DNA of 5,150 nucleotides from Nitrospirota bacterium (GTDB lineage: Bacteria > Nitrospinota > Nitrospinia > Nitrospinales > VA-1), in assembly GCA_003235465.1 (NCBI GenBank), contig QJWD01000056.1:1-5150 (forward strand). Direction: 5' to 3'. The notes below the pieces were generated by a model. That model saw only the letters and a list, made by a program, of their open reading frames with translations. It was not told the DNA's origin and did not search any database. Made by a program: the position numbers and the translations under genes. How positions within the stretch are numbered: the first letter of the stretch is position 1; every line of letters begins with the position of its first letter. Below are positions 1-5,150 of this stretch, in pieces.

Positions 1-95
1 GTAGCTTTTTTCTTAGTCGCTTTTTTCTTCGTTACTTTTTTCTTTGCTGCTTTTTTCTTCGTTGCTTTTTTCTTTGCCGCTTTTTTCTTGGTTGC
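1..95 (-). repeat. 15-nt tandem repeat coding for (A/T)(A/T)KKK units
   Basis: On the - strand the unit is AAG AAA AAA followed by two alanine/threonine-type codons, repeated about every 15 nt from the start codon to the window edge. All six lysine triplets use the same codon order AAG-AAA-AAA, while the spacer codons vary (GCG GCA, GCA ACG, GCA GCA, GTA ACG, GCG ACT). The spacers partly alternate AA and AT, hinting at an earlier 30-nt unit. The identical codon order suggests expansion by tandem duplication of DNA. Confidence 0.85.
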
Positions 96-98
96 CAT
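1..98 (-). CDS. Lysine-rich repeat protein, N-terminal fragment (cut by window edge)
   Basis: Read on the - strand from ATG at 98-96, this gives 32 codons before the window ends. Residues 2-32 are pure low-complexity repeat: six KKK triplets (residues 4-6, 9-11, 14-16, 19-21, 24-26, 29-31) separated by two-residue spacers AT, AA or VT. No stop is reached. The start is well supported: AAGGAG lies 6 nt upstream and a strong promoter further upstream. Lysine/alanine/threonine tails like this are known in histone H1-like bacterial proteins, in some HU-type proteins and as basic extensions on other nucleic-acid-binding proteins such as DksA-like zinc-finger proteins. Binding to DNA or RNA through charge is therefore a reasonable inference. 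The visible part has no folded domain, so the family cannot be named. It is transcribed divergently from pgeF. Confidence 0.8.
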   Translation of the reverse strand, partial: MATKKKAAKKKATKKKAAKKKVTKKKATKKKA

Positions 99-104
99 CA
101 AGAT

Positions 105-110
105 CTCCTT
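105..110 (-). promoter_or_regulatory. Shine-Dalgarno of the lysine-rich gene
   Basis: AAGGAG on the - strand, 6 nt before the ATG at 98-96. It fixes the start of the edge-cut lysine-rich gene. Confidence 0.8.
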
Positions 111-157
111 CGTTGCTCTCTCAATCCTCCCTTCGCAATTATTCGTTTCAACGCCCA

Positions 158-213
158 AATAATATTGTTACATTATTTTATGCCATAAGCGATTATTGTC
201 AAGAATAATATTG
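158..213. repeat. Pair of 10-nt direct repeats bracketing the promoter
   Basis: AATAATATTG occurs at 158-167 and again at 204-213, 46 nt apart start to start. One copy lies just upstream of the -35 of the - strand promoter and the other lies at the predicted transcription start. This placement would suit operator sites for a repressor, but the copies are AT-rich in an AT-rich island and could be coincidental. Confidence 0.45.
175..202 (-). promoter_or_regulatory. Strong sigma70-type promoter of the lysine-rich gene
   Basis: On the - strand a perfect -35 TTGACA (202-197) is followed by a 16-nt spacer and -10 TAAAAT (180-175), in an AT-rich island within otherwise GC-rich DNA. The predicted transcription start is near 168, giving a leader of about 70 nt before the ATG at 98. 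Near-consensus hexamers suggest high expression, as expected for an abundant nucleoid- or ribosome-associated basic protein (inference). Confidence 0.75.
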
Positions 214-403
214 GAAAGTTGGCGCGCGAAGGAGAGTGAGCAACAACCGCGCGCGTAAGAAAAACAGGTGAACGAAAAAGCGGGCGCGCCAAAAAAGGAA
301 AAGGATAGCCAAGGCGTTGCCACCCGGCGCATTGTTCTTCTTAACTTCAGGTCAACGTCGATGCAAGCCGCGCCGCTCAAGTTGCAACGGAGCTTAAGGA
401 GCC

Positions 404-1201
404 ATGACATCCCCATTTAAACCCGTGACCGTGCCCGCGCTGGCCGCGCACGATGCCCTGGTTCATGGCTCGAGCCCGAGGCGCATCGCGGTCGCCGGAG
501 GGCGAAGCCAGGTTCTGGACTTTGGCGGCGCAGCGGGGCGGGACCATTGGAACGATAACGTGAGCGCTTATTTCAGCGCGCTTGGAATCGCCGAGACACG
601 CGTGTTCGGCGTGCGCCAGGTGCACGGCGACACGGTGCATGTTCTAAAGTCGCCCGCGTCTTCCCGGCCGGGCGCCGGCCGGGTTTTAGCCGACGCCATC
701 ATCACCCACCTGACGGAACTGCCCATTGCCGTCCTTACCGCCGATTGCATTCCTCTGGTTCTTTACGATCCTCGCCGCCATGTGGCGGGGGTGGTGCATG
801 CCGGCCGCCTGGGGACGGCGCTCAGTATCCTTTCGAAGAGCGTTCTCGCGCTTAAAGAGCATTACGGTTCGCGGCCGGAGGACCTGGTGGTGGGCATGGG
901 GCCGGGCATTTGCGGCGCCTGTTATGAAGTCGACAGCGCCTCCGTCGAGCCCTTTCGCCGGAACTACGAGGGCTGGCGGCAATGGGCCACCGCGCGGGAG
1001 GATGGAAAATTCCTGCTCGATCTTTTCGCCGCCAACCGGGAAGACGCCGAGCGGGCGGGGGTGCCCTCCGGGCAAATTCACGCCACCGGCCTCTGCACAT
1101 CCTGTCAGAACGACTGGTTCTTTTCCTACCGCAAGGAAGGCGCGCGCGGACGGATGATGACCCTCGCCATGCTCGCAAGCCGGCCGGCAAAAGCGCCCTA
1201 A
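404..1201 (+). CDS. pgeF: Peptidoglycan editing factor / laccase-domain protein (PgeF, YfiH family)
   Basis: This 265-residue protein has the length and motif order of the PgeF/YfiH/YlmD family (formerly 'multicopper polyphenol oxidase'; animal relative FAMIN/LACC1). Visible signatures are HG at 21-22, QVHGD at 72-76, TADC at 112-115, HAGRLGT at 132-138, GMGPGIC at 164-170, CTSC at 231-234 and FFSYR at 239-243. By position, His74, Cys115 and His132 match the family's metal-binding His-Cys-His set. Known roles are removal of L-serine misincorporated at position 1 of the peptidoglycan stem peptide (E. coli) and purine-nucleoside chemistry in FAMIN and some bacterial relatives. Which applies here is not visible. 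There is no signal peptide, so it is probably cytoplasmic. The start is forced to ATG 404 or later by an in-frame TAA at 395-397. AAGGAG (396-401) is only 2 nt from the ATG, but GGAG at 389-392 is 11 nt away. The usual HAGWRGT is HAGRLGT here. Confidence 0.9.
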   Translation: MTSPFKPVTVPALAAHDALVHGSSPRRIAVAGGRSQVLDFGGAAGRDHWNDNVSAYFSALGIAETRVFGVRQVHGDTVHVLKSPASSRPGAGRVLADAIITHLTELPIAVLTADCIPLVLYDPRRHVAGVVHAGRLGTALSILSKSVLALKEHYGSRPEDLVVGMGPGICGACYEVDSASVEPFRRNYEGWRQWATAREDGKFLLDLFAANREDAERAGVPSGQIHATGLCTSCQNDWFFSYRKEGARGRMMTLAMLASRPAKAP

Positions 1202-1211
1202 TGGAGGAACG

Positions 1212-1237
1212 GTTCAAGCCGTTATTACGGCTTGAAC
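1212..1237. other. Perfect 10-bp inverted repeat after pgeF
   Basis: GTTCAAGCCG (1212-1221), loop TTATTA, then CGGCTTGAAC (1228-1237) form a perfect dyad starting 10 nt after the pgeF stop. No T-run follows, so it is a poor rho-independent terminator, although it could protect the 3' end of the pgeF mRNA. Its right arm contains the -35 hexamer of the downstream promoter, so it may instead be an operator. The sequence alone does not decide between these. Confidence 0.7.
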
Positions 1238-1260
1238 GGAACTCCGCTCCTGCTTATAAT
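1232..1260 (+). promoter_or_regulatory. Sigma70-type promoter of the DUF6178 gene
   Basis: -35 TTGAAC (1232-1237), a 17-nt spacer and a perfect -10 TATAAT (1255-1260). The predicted start is near 1267, giving a leader of about 100-130 nt before the likely start codons. The promoter lies between pgeF and the DUF6178 gene, so the latter need not depend on pgeF read-through. Confidence 0.7.
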
Positions 1261-1396
1261 GGCTTCGTTTCCAATGTCCCCAACCCACTTGTAACCGGCC
1301 AGGCCGCCCCATCGGGCGGGCCGCATTGCATTGCTTGCCCCTGCCGGGCGGGCCATCTCCCAACGCATGGATAGCAAGAACCAGGATACCCGGCCC

Positions 1397-3136
1397 ATGA
1401 ACACGCTCATTGAATTCGCGCCTTTTCCGCTCGAGTGGATCGACAGCAACCCGCGCGCGGTGGAGGACGCCCTGGGAAAAATGTCTATTGAAGACCAGGC
1501 CCGCCTGGTCGACAGCCTCTCCGGCAAACAGCAGCGCGATCTTTTGACCCTGTCTCCCCAGGCGGTGCAGGTGCTCAACGCGCTGCCTCCCGAGTCGGTC
1601 TATTACATGATCAAGGACTGGGGCGAGGAGGACGCGCTCATTCTCCTGGAACATGTCTCGCCGGAGCAGATGCAGTACGTGTTTGACATCGAATGGTGGC
1701 GGGGCGACCGGTTTCGTCCCGACCAGGCCCTCCACTGGCTCAGGCTCATCGACGGCCTGGAGACGTCGCCGCTTCTCGACTGGTTCCAGAGCGAGGATTT
1801 TGACGAGAAGGTGATGCTGCTTCAGGCTTTGATCAAGGTATACAAGCGCGACGAGCTCACCGATATACCGGAGAACGTGGAGGGCCTGGAGCATTTCTCT
1901 CCCGATGGCGTTTACGATATCTACTTCAAGGTGGAAGAACCGGGGGCGATCCACCGGCTGCTCGTCACCCTCAGGGCGGAAGATGAGAACCTGTTTTTCT
2001 CGTTGATGGAAGCGGTGATCTGGTACCCACTCACGCCGACGGTGGAAAACGCCTACCGCTGGCACGCGGTGCGTCTGGCCGAGCGCGGCATCCCCGAGTT
2101 CGACGAAGCCTTCACTATTTACAGCAATCTCGATGCCGACTGGCTCAAGGACGAATCGCTCGCGCCAGTGGCGGAAGCGGACGAGTCACCCGGGCCGGGT
2201 TACGTGCTCCAGCAGATCGACCCGGGTTCTTTTTTCAGCCGCGCGCTCAACCTGGTTGCAAGCGAGGAGCGCAGAAACGCCCTCAGATGGGAAATTCTTG
2301 CCCTGGCCAACAAGGTCCTGGTGGCCGACAGGATGGACGCGACGGATTTCGGCCAGAGGAAAAAGGCGATGGAAAAGGTGGGCGGCTACGTCAACATCGG
2401 CCTTGAGCTCGGTTCATCCGGCGATGCCGGGCGCGGCCGCCGCCTGCTCGAACGCACTTGGGCGCGCTTTCTGTTTCAGGCGGGCCACACGCGCCTCAAG
2501 GAGCTGAGGTGGAAGGCGCAGAAATTCATTCGCGATCATGGAAGCCTCCTGGGCGGCCTCATCCCCACGGGCGATAAGGAGCAGCTCGGCCGCCTGTTGC
2601 TCCGTTTTCCCCAAATCGCCGGGGAGGAGAGCGAAACCTGGAGGGATTTCACCAGCCTGGACGATGTTCTCCGGATGGAGAAGTTCCTCGACCGGGGGGT
2701 GTTTTTCTCGCGCTTCGCCCGGCAGGCGCTCGGCCTCACGCCGGAAACGCTTGAGTCCTTTCTTGCCCAGTGCGCGGTTCCCACCCGCGATGATGCCGAC
2801 CTCCTGGTGTGGACGACCACGGCGCTCGCGCGCTTCACGATGTTCAGGGAGGTTTCGGCGGTGCCGCTCATCGAAGCGGCGGCGAAGAACTTCCTGCAGG
2901 TGGTTTTCGTGCAGCCCATCCACGCAGGAGACGCCAAGGCCTGCCATGAGGAGATGGTGCAGGCGTTTCACAACCGGCTTCTGGAATCGCCCATGGCCTG
3001 GACCGATGACGACCGCGTGTTTCTGGCCGAACTCCTGGCGCAGGCGGTGGAAAACCTCGAGCGCCAGTATGGCCGGCTCGATCCGAAGCGCCCCATCGAC
3101 TGGCAGTACACGCACGGCCTCGCCGTCATCAAGTAG
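1397..3136 (+). CDS. DUF6178 family protein, function unknown
   Basis: From ATG 1397 the product has 579 residues, is acidic and mostly helical, and has no signal peptide or membrane segment, so it is probably cytoplasmic. I recognise it as DUF6178 by several recalled features. One is the block around residues 60-104 (LPPESVYYMIKDWGEEDA, then SPEQMQYVFDIEWWRGDR). Others are RGIPEFDEAFTIYSNLD at 230-246, ANKVLVAD at 304-311 and NIGLELGSSGDAG at 333-345, followed by RTWARFLFQAGHTRLKELRW (353-372). Residues 26-100 read as short helical repeats resembling the soluble N-terminal domain of MgtE, which is only a resemblance. No catalytic motif is evident. Start choice: ATG 1397 has AGGA at 1383-1386 with 10-nt spacing. 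ATG 1367 (10 residues longer) and TTG 1331 (22 longer) are in frame but lack a clear Shine-Dalgarno. It has its own promoter and probably forms a single-gene unit. Confidence 0.85.
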   Translation: MNTLIEFAPFPLEWIDSNPRAVEDALGKMSIEDQARLVDSLSGKQQRDLLTLSPQAVQVLNALPPESVYYMIKDWGEEDALILLEHVSPEQMQYVFDIEWWRGDRFRPDQALHWLRLIDGLETSPLLDWFQSEDFDEKVMLLQALIKVYKRDELTDIPENVEGLEHFSPDGVYDIYFKVEEPGAIHRLLVTLRAEDENLFFSLMEAVIWYPLTPTVENAYRWHAVRLAERGIPEFDEAFTIYSNLDADWLKDESLAPVAEADESPGPGYVLQQIDPGSFFSRALNLVASEERRNALRWEILALANKVLVADRMDATDFGQRKKAMEKVGGYVNIGLELGSSGDAGRGRRLLERTWARFLFQAGHTRLKELRWKAQKFIRDHGSLLGGLIPTGDKEQLGRLLLRFPQIAGEESETWRDFTSLDDVLRMEKFLDRGVFFSRFARQALGLTPETLESFLAQCAVPTRDDADLLVWTTTALARFTMFREVSAVPLIEAAAKNFLQVVFVQPIHAGDAKACHEEMVQAFHNRLLESPMAWTDDDRVFLAELLAQAVENLERQYGRLDPKRPIDWQYTHGLAVIK

Positions 3137-3180
3137 TCACACGCCATTGAATATTTTACCCTTCCCCTTGCAGAAGGCGC

Positions 3181-3202
3181 GGGCGGGCGGGCAATATCCG
3201 GG
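3181..3202 (+). other. Potential G-quadruplex motif
   Basis: Four GGG tracts at 3181-3183, 3185-3187, 3189-3191 and 3200-3202 are separated by loops of 1, 1 and 8 nt on the + strand. It lies in the gap between the DUF6178 gene and the small gene, just upstream of the AT-rich promoter-like stretch. Such runs can arise by chance in GC-rich DNA. Confidence 0.4.
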
Positions 3203-3218
3203 CGCGTGCGGTTTGCTG

Positions 3219-3247
3219 TTTAAAATGATGGCAAAAAATAGTACTAT
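3219..3247 (+). promoter_or_regulatory. Candidate promoter of the small gene-purH unit
   Basis: TTTAAA (3219-3224), a 17-nt spacer and TACTAT (3242-3247) each match the sigma70 consensus at four of six positions. They sit in the only AT-rich stretch of the 182-bp gap. The predicted start near 3254 gives a 65-nt leader to ATG 3319. An alternative uses TTGCTG (3213-3218) as -35. The exact boxes are uncertain, but a promoter somewhere in 3210-3255 is likely. Confidence 0.4.
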
Positions 3248-3249
3248 TT
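3236..3249. promoter_or_regulatory. Perfect 14-bp palindrome, possible operator
   Basis: AAATAGTACTATTT is a perfect, spacerless palindrome overlapping the candidate -10 box upstream of the small gene and purH. Symmetry of this kind is typical of sites for dimeric repressors. No specific regulator can be named. Confidence 0.45.
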
Positions 3250-3318
3250 GCGGTCTCAAACCTGAATTCTTCGCACGCGGGTTTTGCCGCGCGCTGGCCT
3301 ACACGACAGAGGAAATTC

Positions 3319-3513
3319 ATGAACGAAACTGTGCATAAGAACGACCCGGAGAAACGGCCGGCCGTCAGCCCGAACGCCGCCGGCAATCAGGAGCCCGGTC
3401 TTTTGGATACGGTGGGTTCCTTTCCCGTATGGCTTCTCAAGATCATCCAGTTTTTCACCCCCGAGAGCCTGATCACGAAAACGCCTCCCCCGAAGAAGAA
3501 AATTCGCTACTGA
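3319..3513 (+). CDS. Small protein of unknown function upstream of purH
   Basis: The product has 64 residues. AGAGGA (3308-3313) precedes the ATG by 5 nt, a convincing ribosome-binding site, and third codon positions are GC-rich as in the neighbouring genes, which supports a real gene. The first ~27 residues are polar and proline/asparagine/glutamate-rich and probably disordered. Residues 28-46 (LLDTVGSFPVWLLKIIQFF) are hydrophobic to amphipathic and could form a membrane-associated or partner-binding helix. The tail ends TPPPKKKIRY and is basic. I do not recognise a family. The stop lies 4 nt before the purH start, so the two are almost certainly co-transcribed and the small gene may help purH translation. 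A role in purine synthesis is not shown. Confidence 0.7.
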   Translation: MNETVHKNDPEKRPAVSPNAAGNQEPGLLDTVGSFPVWLLKIIQFFTPESLITKTPPPKKKIRY

Positions 3514-3517
3514 ATAA

Positions 3518-5062
3518 ATGAAATCCGTAGAGAGAGCCTTAATCAGCGTATCGGATAAAACCGGTGTCGTCGAGTTCGCCAGCGCCCTCAAGGCCCTGGG
3601 GGTGGAGATATTGTCCACCGGCGGCACCGCGCGCCTGCTCGAGGAGAACGGCGTGGCCGTCCGTGCGGTTTCCGATTACACGGGCTTCCCCGAGATGATG
3701 GATGGCCGGATCAAGACCCTGCACCCCCGCGTGCACGGCGGCATCCTCGGCCGCCGGGACAAGGAAGCGCACATGCAGGCGATGGCCGGGCACGGCATCG
3801 AGCCCATCGACCTGGTGGCCATCAACCTGTACCCGTTCGAGGCCACCGTCTCCCGGGAAGGCGTCAGCGAGGAAGAGGCGATCGAAAACATCGACATCGG
3901 CGGGCCGGCCATGGTGCGCTCCGCCGCCAAGAACTTCCGCGACGTGCTGGTGGTGGTGAGCCCGGCGGATTATGCCCGCGTGCTCGAGGAAATGAAAGGC
4001 GGCCAGGTGTCCCTCGCCACGCGCCGCCGCCTGAGCCGCGACGCCTACGCCCACACCGCGCGTTACGATGCGCTCATCGCCGAATACCTCACCGGCGTCT
4101 GCGGCGAGGGCGAGCGGTTTCCCGATCTGTTTCATCCGCCTTTTGAAAAAGTGCAGGACCTGCGCTATGGCGAGAACCCGCATCAGCAGGCGGCGCTCTA
4201 CAGGCAGGCCAGGCCCGGCGCGGGGGACATCGTCTCCGCCCGCCAGCTTCAGGGCAAGGAACTCTCGTTCAACAATATCATCGACCTGAACGCGGCCTGG
4301 GAACTGGTGCGCGAATTCTCCGAAACCGCCGCGGTGGTCATCAAGCACACCAACCCGAGCGGGGTGGCGCTTAACGAGAAGCAGCAGGAAGCCTTCGTGC
4401 GCGCGCGGGATACCGACCCGGTGTCGGCGTTCGGCGGCATCCTCGGCTTCAACCGCACGGTCGAGGCCGATACCGCCCGCGAAATCCTCAAGAATTTCGT
4501 CGAGGCGGTGGTTGCGCCCGGTTACGACGACGAAGCGCTGAAGCTGTTCGGCGAAAAGAAAAACATCCGCCTCATGGTCATGCCGGAGGCGGGCCCGGCG
4601 CCGAAAAGCCTGGATCTCAAGCGGATTGGCGGCGGCCTCCTGGTGCAAAACGCGGACACCGTCACCCTGAACCGGGACAGCCTGAAGACCGTCACCCGAA
4701 AAGCGCCGGAGGCTGAACAACTGAGCGACCTGGAGTTCGCCTGGATCGTCGCCAAGCACGTCAAGTCCAACGCCATCGTTTATGCGCGCGGCCTGAAAAC
4801 CCTGGGCGTCGGCGCGGGGCAGATGAGCCGGGTGGATTCGGCGCGGCTGGCGGTTGAAAAGGCGCGCGAACCCCTCACCGGCTGCGTCATGGCGTCGGAC
4901 GCGTTCTTTCCATTTCGCGATTCGGTGGACGCCGCGGCCAAGAGCGGGGTTTCGGCCATCATTCAACCGGGCGGGTCGATTCGCGATGAAGAAGTGATCG
5001 GCGCCGCCGACGAGCACGGCATGGCCATGGTGTTCACCGGCATACGCCATTTCAAGCACTGA
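3518..5062 (+). CDS. purH: Bifunctional AICAR transformylase / IMP cyclohydrolase
   Basis: This 514-residue, full-length PurH catalyses the last two steps of de novo purine synthesis: formylation of AICAR by 10-formyl-tetrahydrofolate, then ring closure to IMP, in the cytoplasm. The N-terminal MGS-like cyclohydrolase domain (about 1-195) shows SVSDKTG (10-16), STGGTA (33-38), [18 protein letters not shown] (53-70), NLYPF (103-107) and [12 protein letters not shown] (128-139). K66, Y105, D126 and K138 fit the known active-site positions. The C-terminal transformylase domain (about 200-514) shows [10 protein letters not shown] (214-223), [15 protein letters not shown] (247-261), the catalytic KH pair K276-H277 in [16 protein letters not shown] (300-307), and the C-terminal [12 protein letters not shown] and FTGIRHFKH. 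The start aligns with other PurH proteins (RALxSVSDK near the N-terminus). No Shine-Dalgarno is seen before ATG 3518; with a 4-nt gap after the small gene, translational coupling is likely. Confidence 0.98.
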   Translation: MKSVERALISVSDKTGVVEFASALKALGVEILSTGGTARLLEENGVAVRAVSDYTGFPEMMDGRIKTLHPRVHGGILGRRDKEAHMQAMAGHGIEPIDLVAINLYPFEATVSREGVSEEEAIENIDIGGPAMVRSAAKNFRDVLVVVSPADYARVLEEMKGGQVSLATRRRLSRDAYAHTARYDALIAEYLTGVCGEGERFPDLFHPPFEKVQDLRYGENPHQQAALYRQARPGAGDIVSARQLQGKELSFNNIIDLNAAWELVREFSETAAVVIKHTNPSGVALNEKQQEAFVRARDTDPVSAFGGILGFNRTVEADTAREILKNFVEAVVAPGYDDEALKLFGEKKNIRLMVMPEAGPAPKSLDLKRIGGGLLVQNADTVTLNRDSLKTVTRKAPEAEQLSDLEFAWIVAKHVKSNAIVYARGLKTLGVGAGQMSRVDSARLAVEKAREPLTGCVMASDAFFPFRDSVDAAAKSGVSAIIQPGGSIRDEEVIGAADEHGMAMVFTGIRHFKH

Positions 5063-5112
5063 TCCAGCTGGCACCTCCCGCTTTTTCTCCTCCTTCCGTC
5101 CGGTGCCCTGGA
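5063..5112 (+). other. Stem-loop between purH and the next gene
   Basis: TCCAG (5063-5067) and GGCACC (5070-5075) pair with GGTGCC (5102-5107) and CTGGA (5108-5112). This makes an 11-bp stem with a 2-nt bulge and a 26-nt pyrimidine-rich loop, beginning directly after the purH stop. No T-run follows, so it is not a classical intrinsic terminator. The stem ends just before the Shine-Dalgarno of the next frame. Confidence 0.5.
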
Positions 5113-5113
5113 A

Positions 5114-5119
5114 AAGGAG
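5114..5119 (+). promoter_or_regulatory. Shine-Dalgarno of the right-edge gene
   Basis: AAGGAG with a 6-nt spacer before TTG 5126. The position and quality argue for a real start at the window edge. Confidence 0.6.
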
Positions 5120-5125
5120 TCTCTC

Positions 5126-5150
5126 TTGTCCAGGAAGCTTCTTTATTCTG
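5126..5150 (+). CDS. Start of an unidentified gene (cut by window end)
   Basis: Eight codons follow a TTG start, reading (M)SRKLLYS, and the frame is open to the window end. The call rests on the strong AAGGAG at the right distance and the position 63 nt after purH on the same strand. The basic-then-hydrophobic beginning could be a signal peptide, but eight residues cannot show this. The product is unknown. Confidence 0.5.

Larger units (their letters stand above)
99..403. other. Divergent intergenic region
   Basis: This 305-bp gap separates the divergent lysine-rich gene and pgeF. Positions 99-215 hold the Shine-Dalgarno, leader, promoter and repeat pair of the - strand gene. Positions 216-403 are GC-rich with purine-rich patches, and I find no convincing promoter or RNA gene there. 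A weak + strand promoter candidate for pgeF is TTACAT (168-173), 17-nt spacer, GATTAT (191-196), four of six matches in each box. It would give a leader of about 200 nt. Confidence 0.6.

Noticed and set aside
168..416. 82-residue - strand frame in the divergent gap
   Set aside because: It overlaps the pgeF start and the promoter of the lysine-rich gene. Its composition is cysteine/phenylalanine-rich and unlike the neighbouring proteins, and no ribosome-binding site was seen.
268..420. 50-codon + strand frame from GTG 268 running into pgeF
   Set aside because: It has no Shine-Dalgarno at suitable spacing, overlaps the pgeF start in another frame, and its composition looks like chance.
1212..1237. 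Inverted repeat as a rho-independent terminator of pgeF
   Set aside because: No T-run follows on either strand, so I list it as a dyad of uncertain role rather than a terminator.
1201..1374. 57-codon frame starting at the TAATG overlap with the pgeF stop
   Set aside because: The stop-start overlap is attractive, but the frame runs through the inverted repeat, the TATAAT promoter and the structured leader. Its translation shows no family features.
1214..2065. 283-residue - strand frame across the DUF6178 gene start
   Set aside because: It is antisense to the DUF6178 coding region, the pgeF-DUF6178 promoter and the inverted repeat. No ribosome-binding site or family signature was seen.
2414..3115. 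233-residue - strand frame inside the DUF6178 gene
   Set aside because: It is a mirror of GC-rich codon usage on the opposite strand. The + strand frame there carries recognisable family blocks.
3272..3294. Imperfect GC hairpin upstream of the small gene
   Set aside because: The stem is only five pairs before a mismatch. In such GC-rich sequence this is too weak to call.
3539..5074. 511-residue open frame on the - strand opposite purH
   Set aside because: It lies almost wholly antisense to a clear full-length purH. Long antisense open frames are expected in GC-rich genes, and the translation is rich in H/R/G with no recognisable motifs.

Overview
This is a GC-rich bacterial window holding an ordinary chromosomal gene neighbourhood. 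There are four complete genes on the + strand and pieces of one further gene at each edge. The gene content (a PgeF/YfiH-type protein, a DUF6178-type protein and a bifunctional PurH) and the high GC suggest a Gram-negative bacterium of the Desulfobacterota ('deltaproteobacterial') kind or a related deep-branching group. That placement is an inference from recall of which groups carry DUF6178, not a taxonomic result.

Left edge (1-403): on the - strand, the first 32 codons of a very lysine-rich repeat protein (KKK-A/T-A/T pentapeptides) run off the window. It has a strong Shine-Dalgarno and a near-consensus sigma70-type promoter (TTGACA, 16 nt, TAAAAT) inside an AT-rich island flanked by two copies of a 10-nt direct repeat. 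The gene diverges from pgeF.

Middle (404-3136): pgeF (peptidoglycan-editing / laccase-domain protein) is followed by a perfect 10-bp inverted repeat. The right arm of that repeat overlaps the -35 of a good promoter (TTGAAC, 17 nt, TATAAT) that probably drives the next gene. That gene encodes a roughly 579-residue DUF6178-family protein of unknown function, preceded by a GC-rich leader that can fold in alternative ways.

Right part (3137-5150): a 182-bp gap holds a possible G-quadruplex and an AT-rich putative promoter with a perfect 14-bp palindrome. It leads to a small 64-residue protein of unknown function whose stop lies 4 nt before purH. PurH carries out the last two steps of IMP synthesis. 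Because purH has no obvious Shine-Dalgarno of its own, it is probably translationally coupled to the small gene. After purH comes a stem with a pyrimidine-rich loop, then a strong Shine-Dalgarno and a TTG-started reading frame cut by the window end.

I see no mobile element, CRISPR, RNA gene or defence-like cluster. The points most worth a second look are the repeat-coded lysine-rich protein with its promoter-bracketing repeats, the dyad/promoter overlap before the DUF6178 gene, and the small gene coupled to purH. None of these by itself shows a new system.
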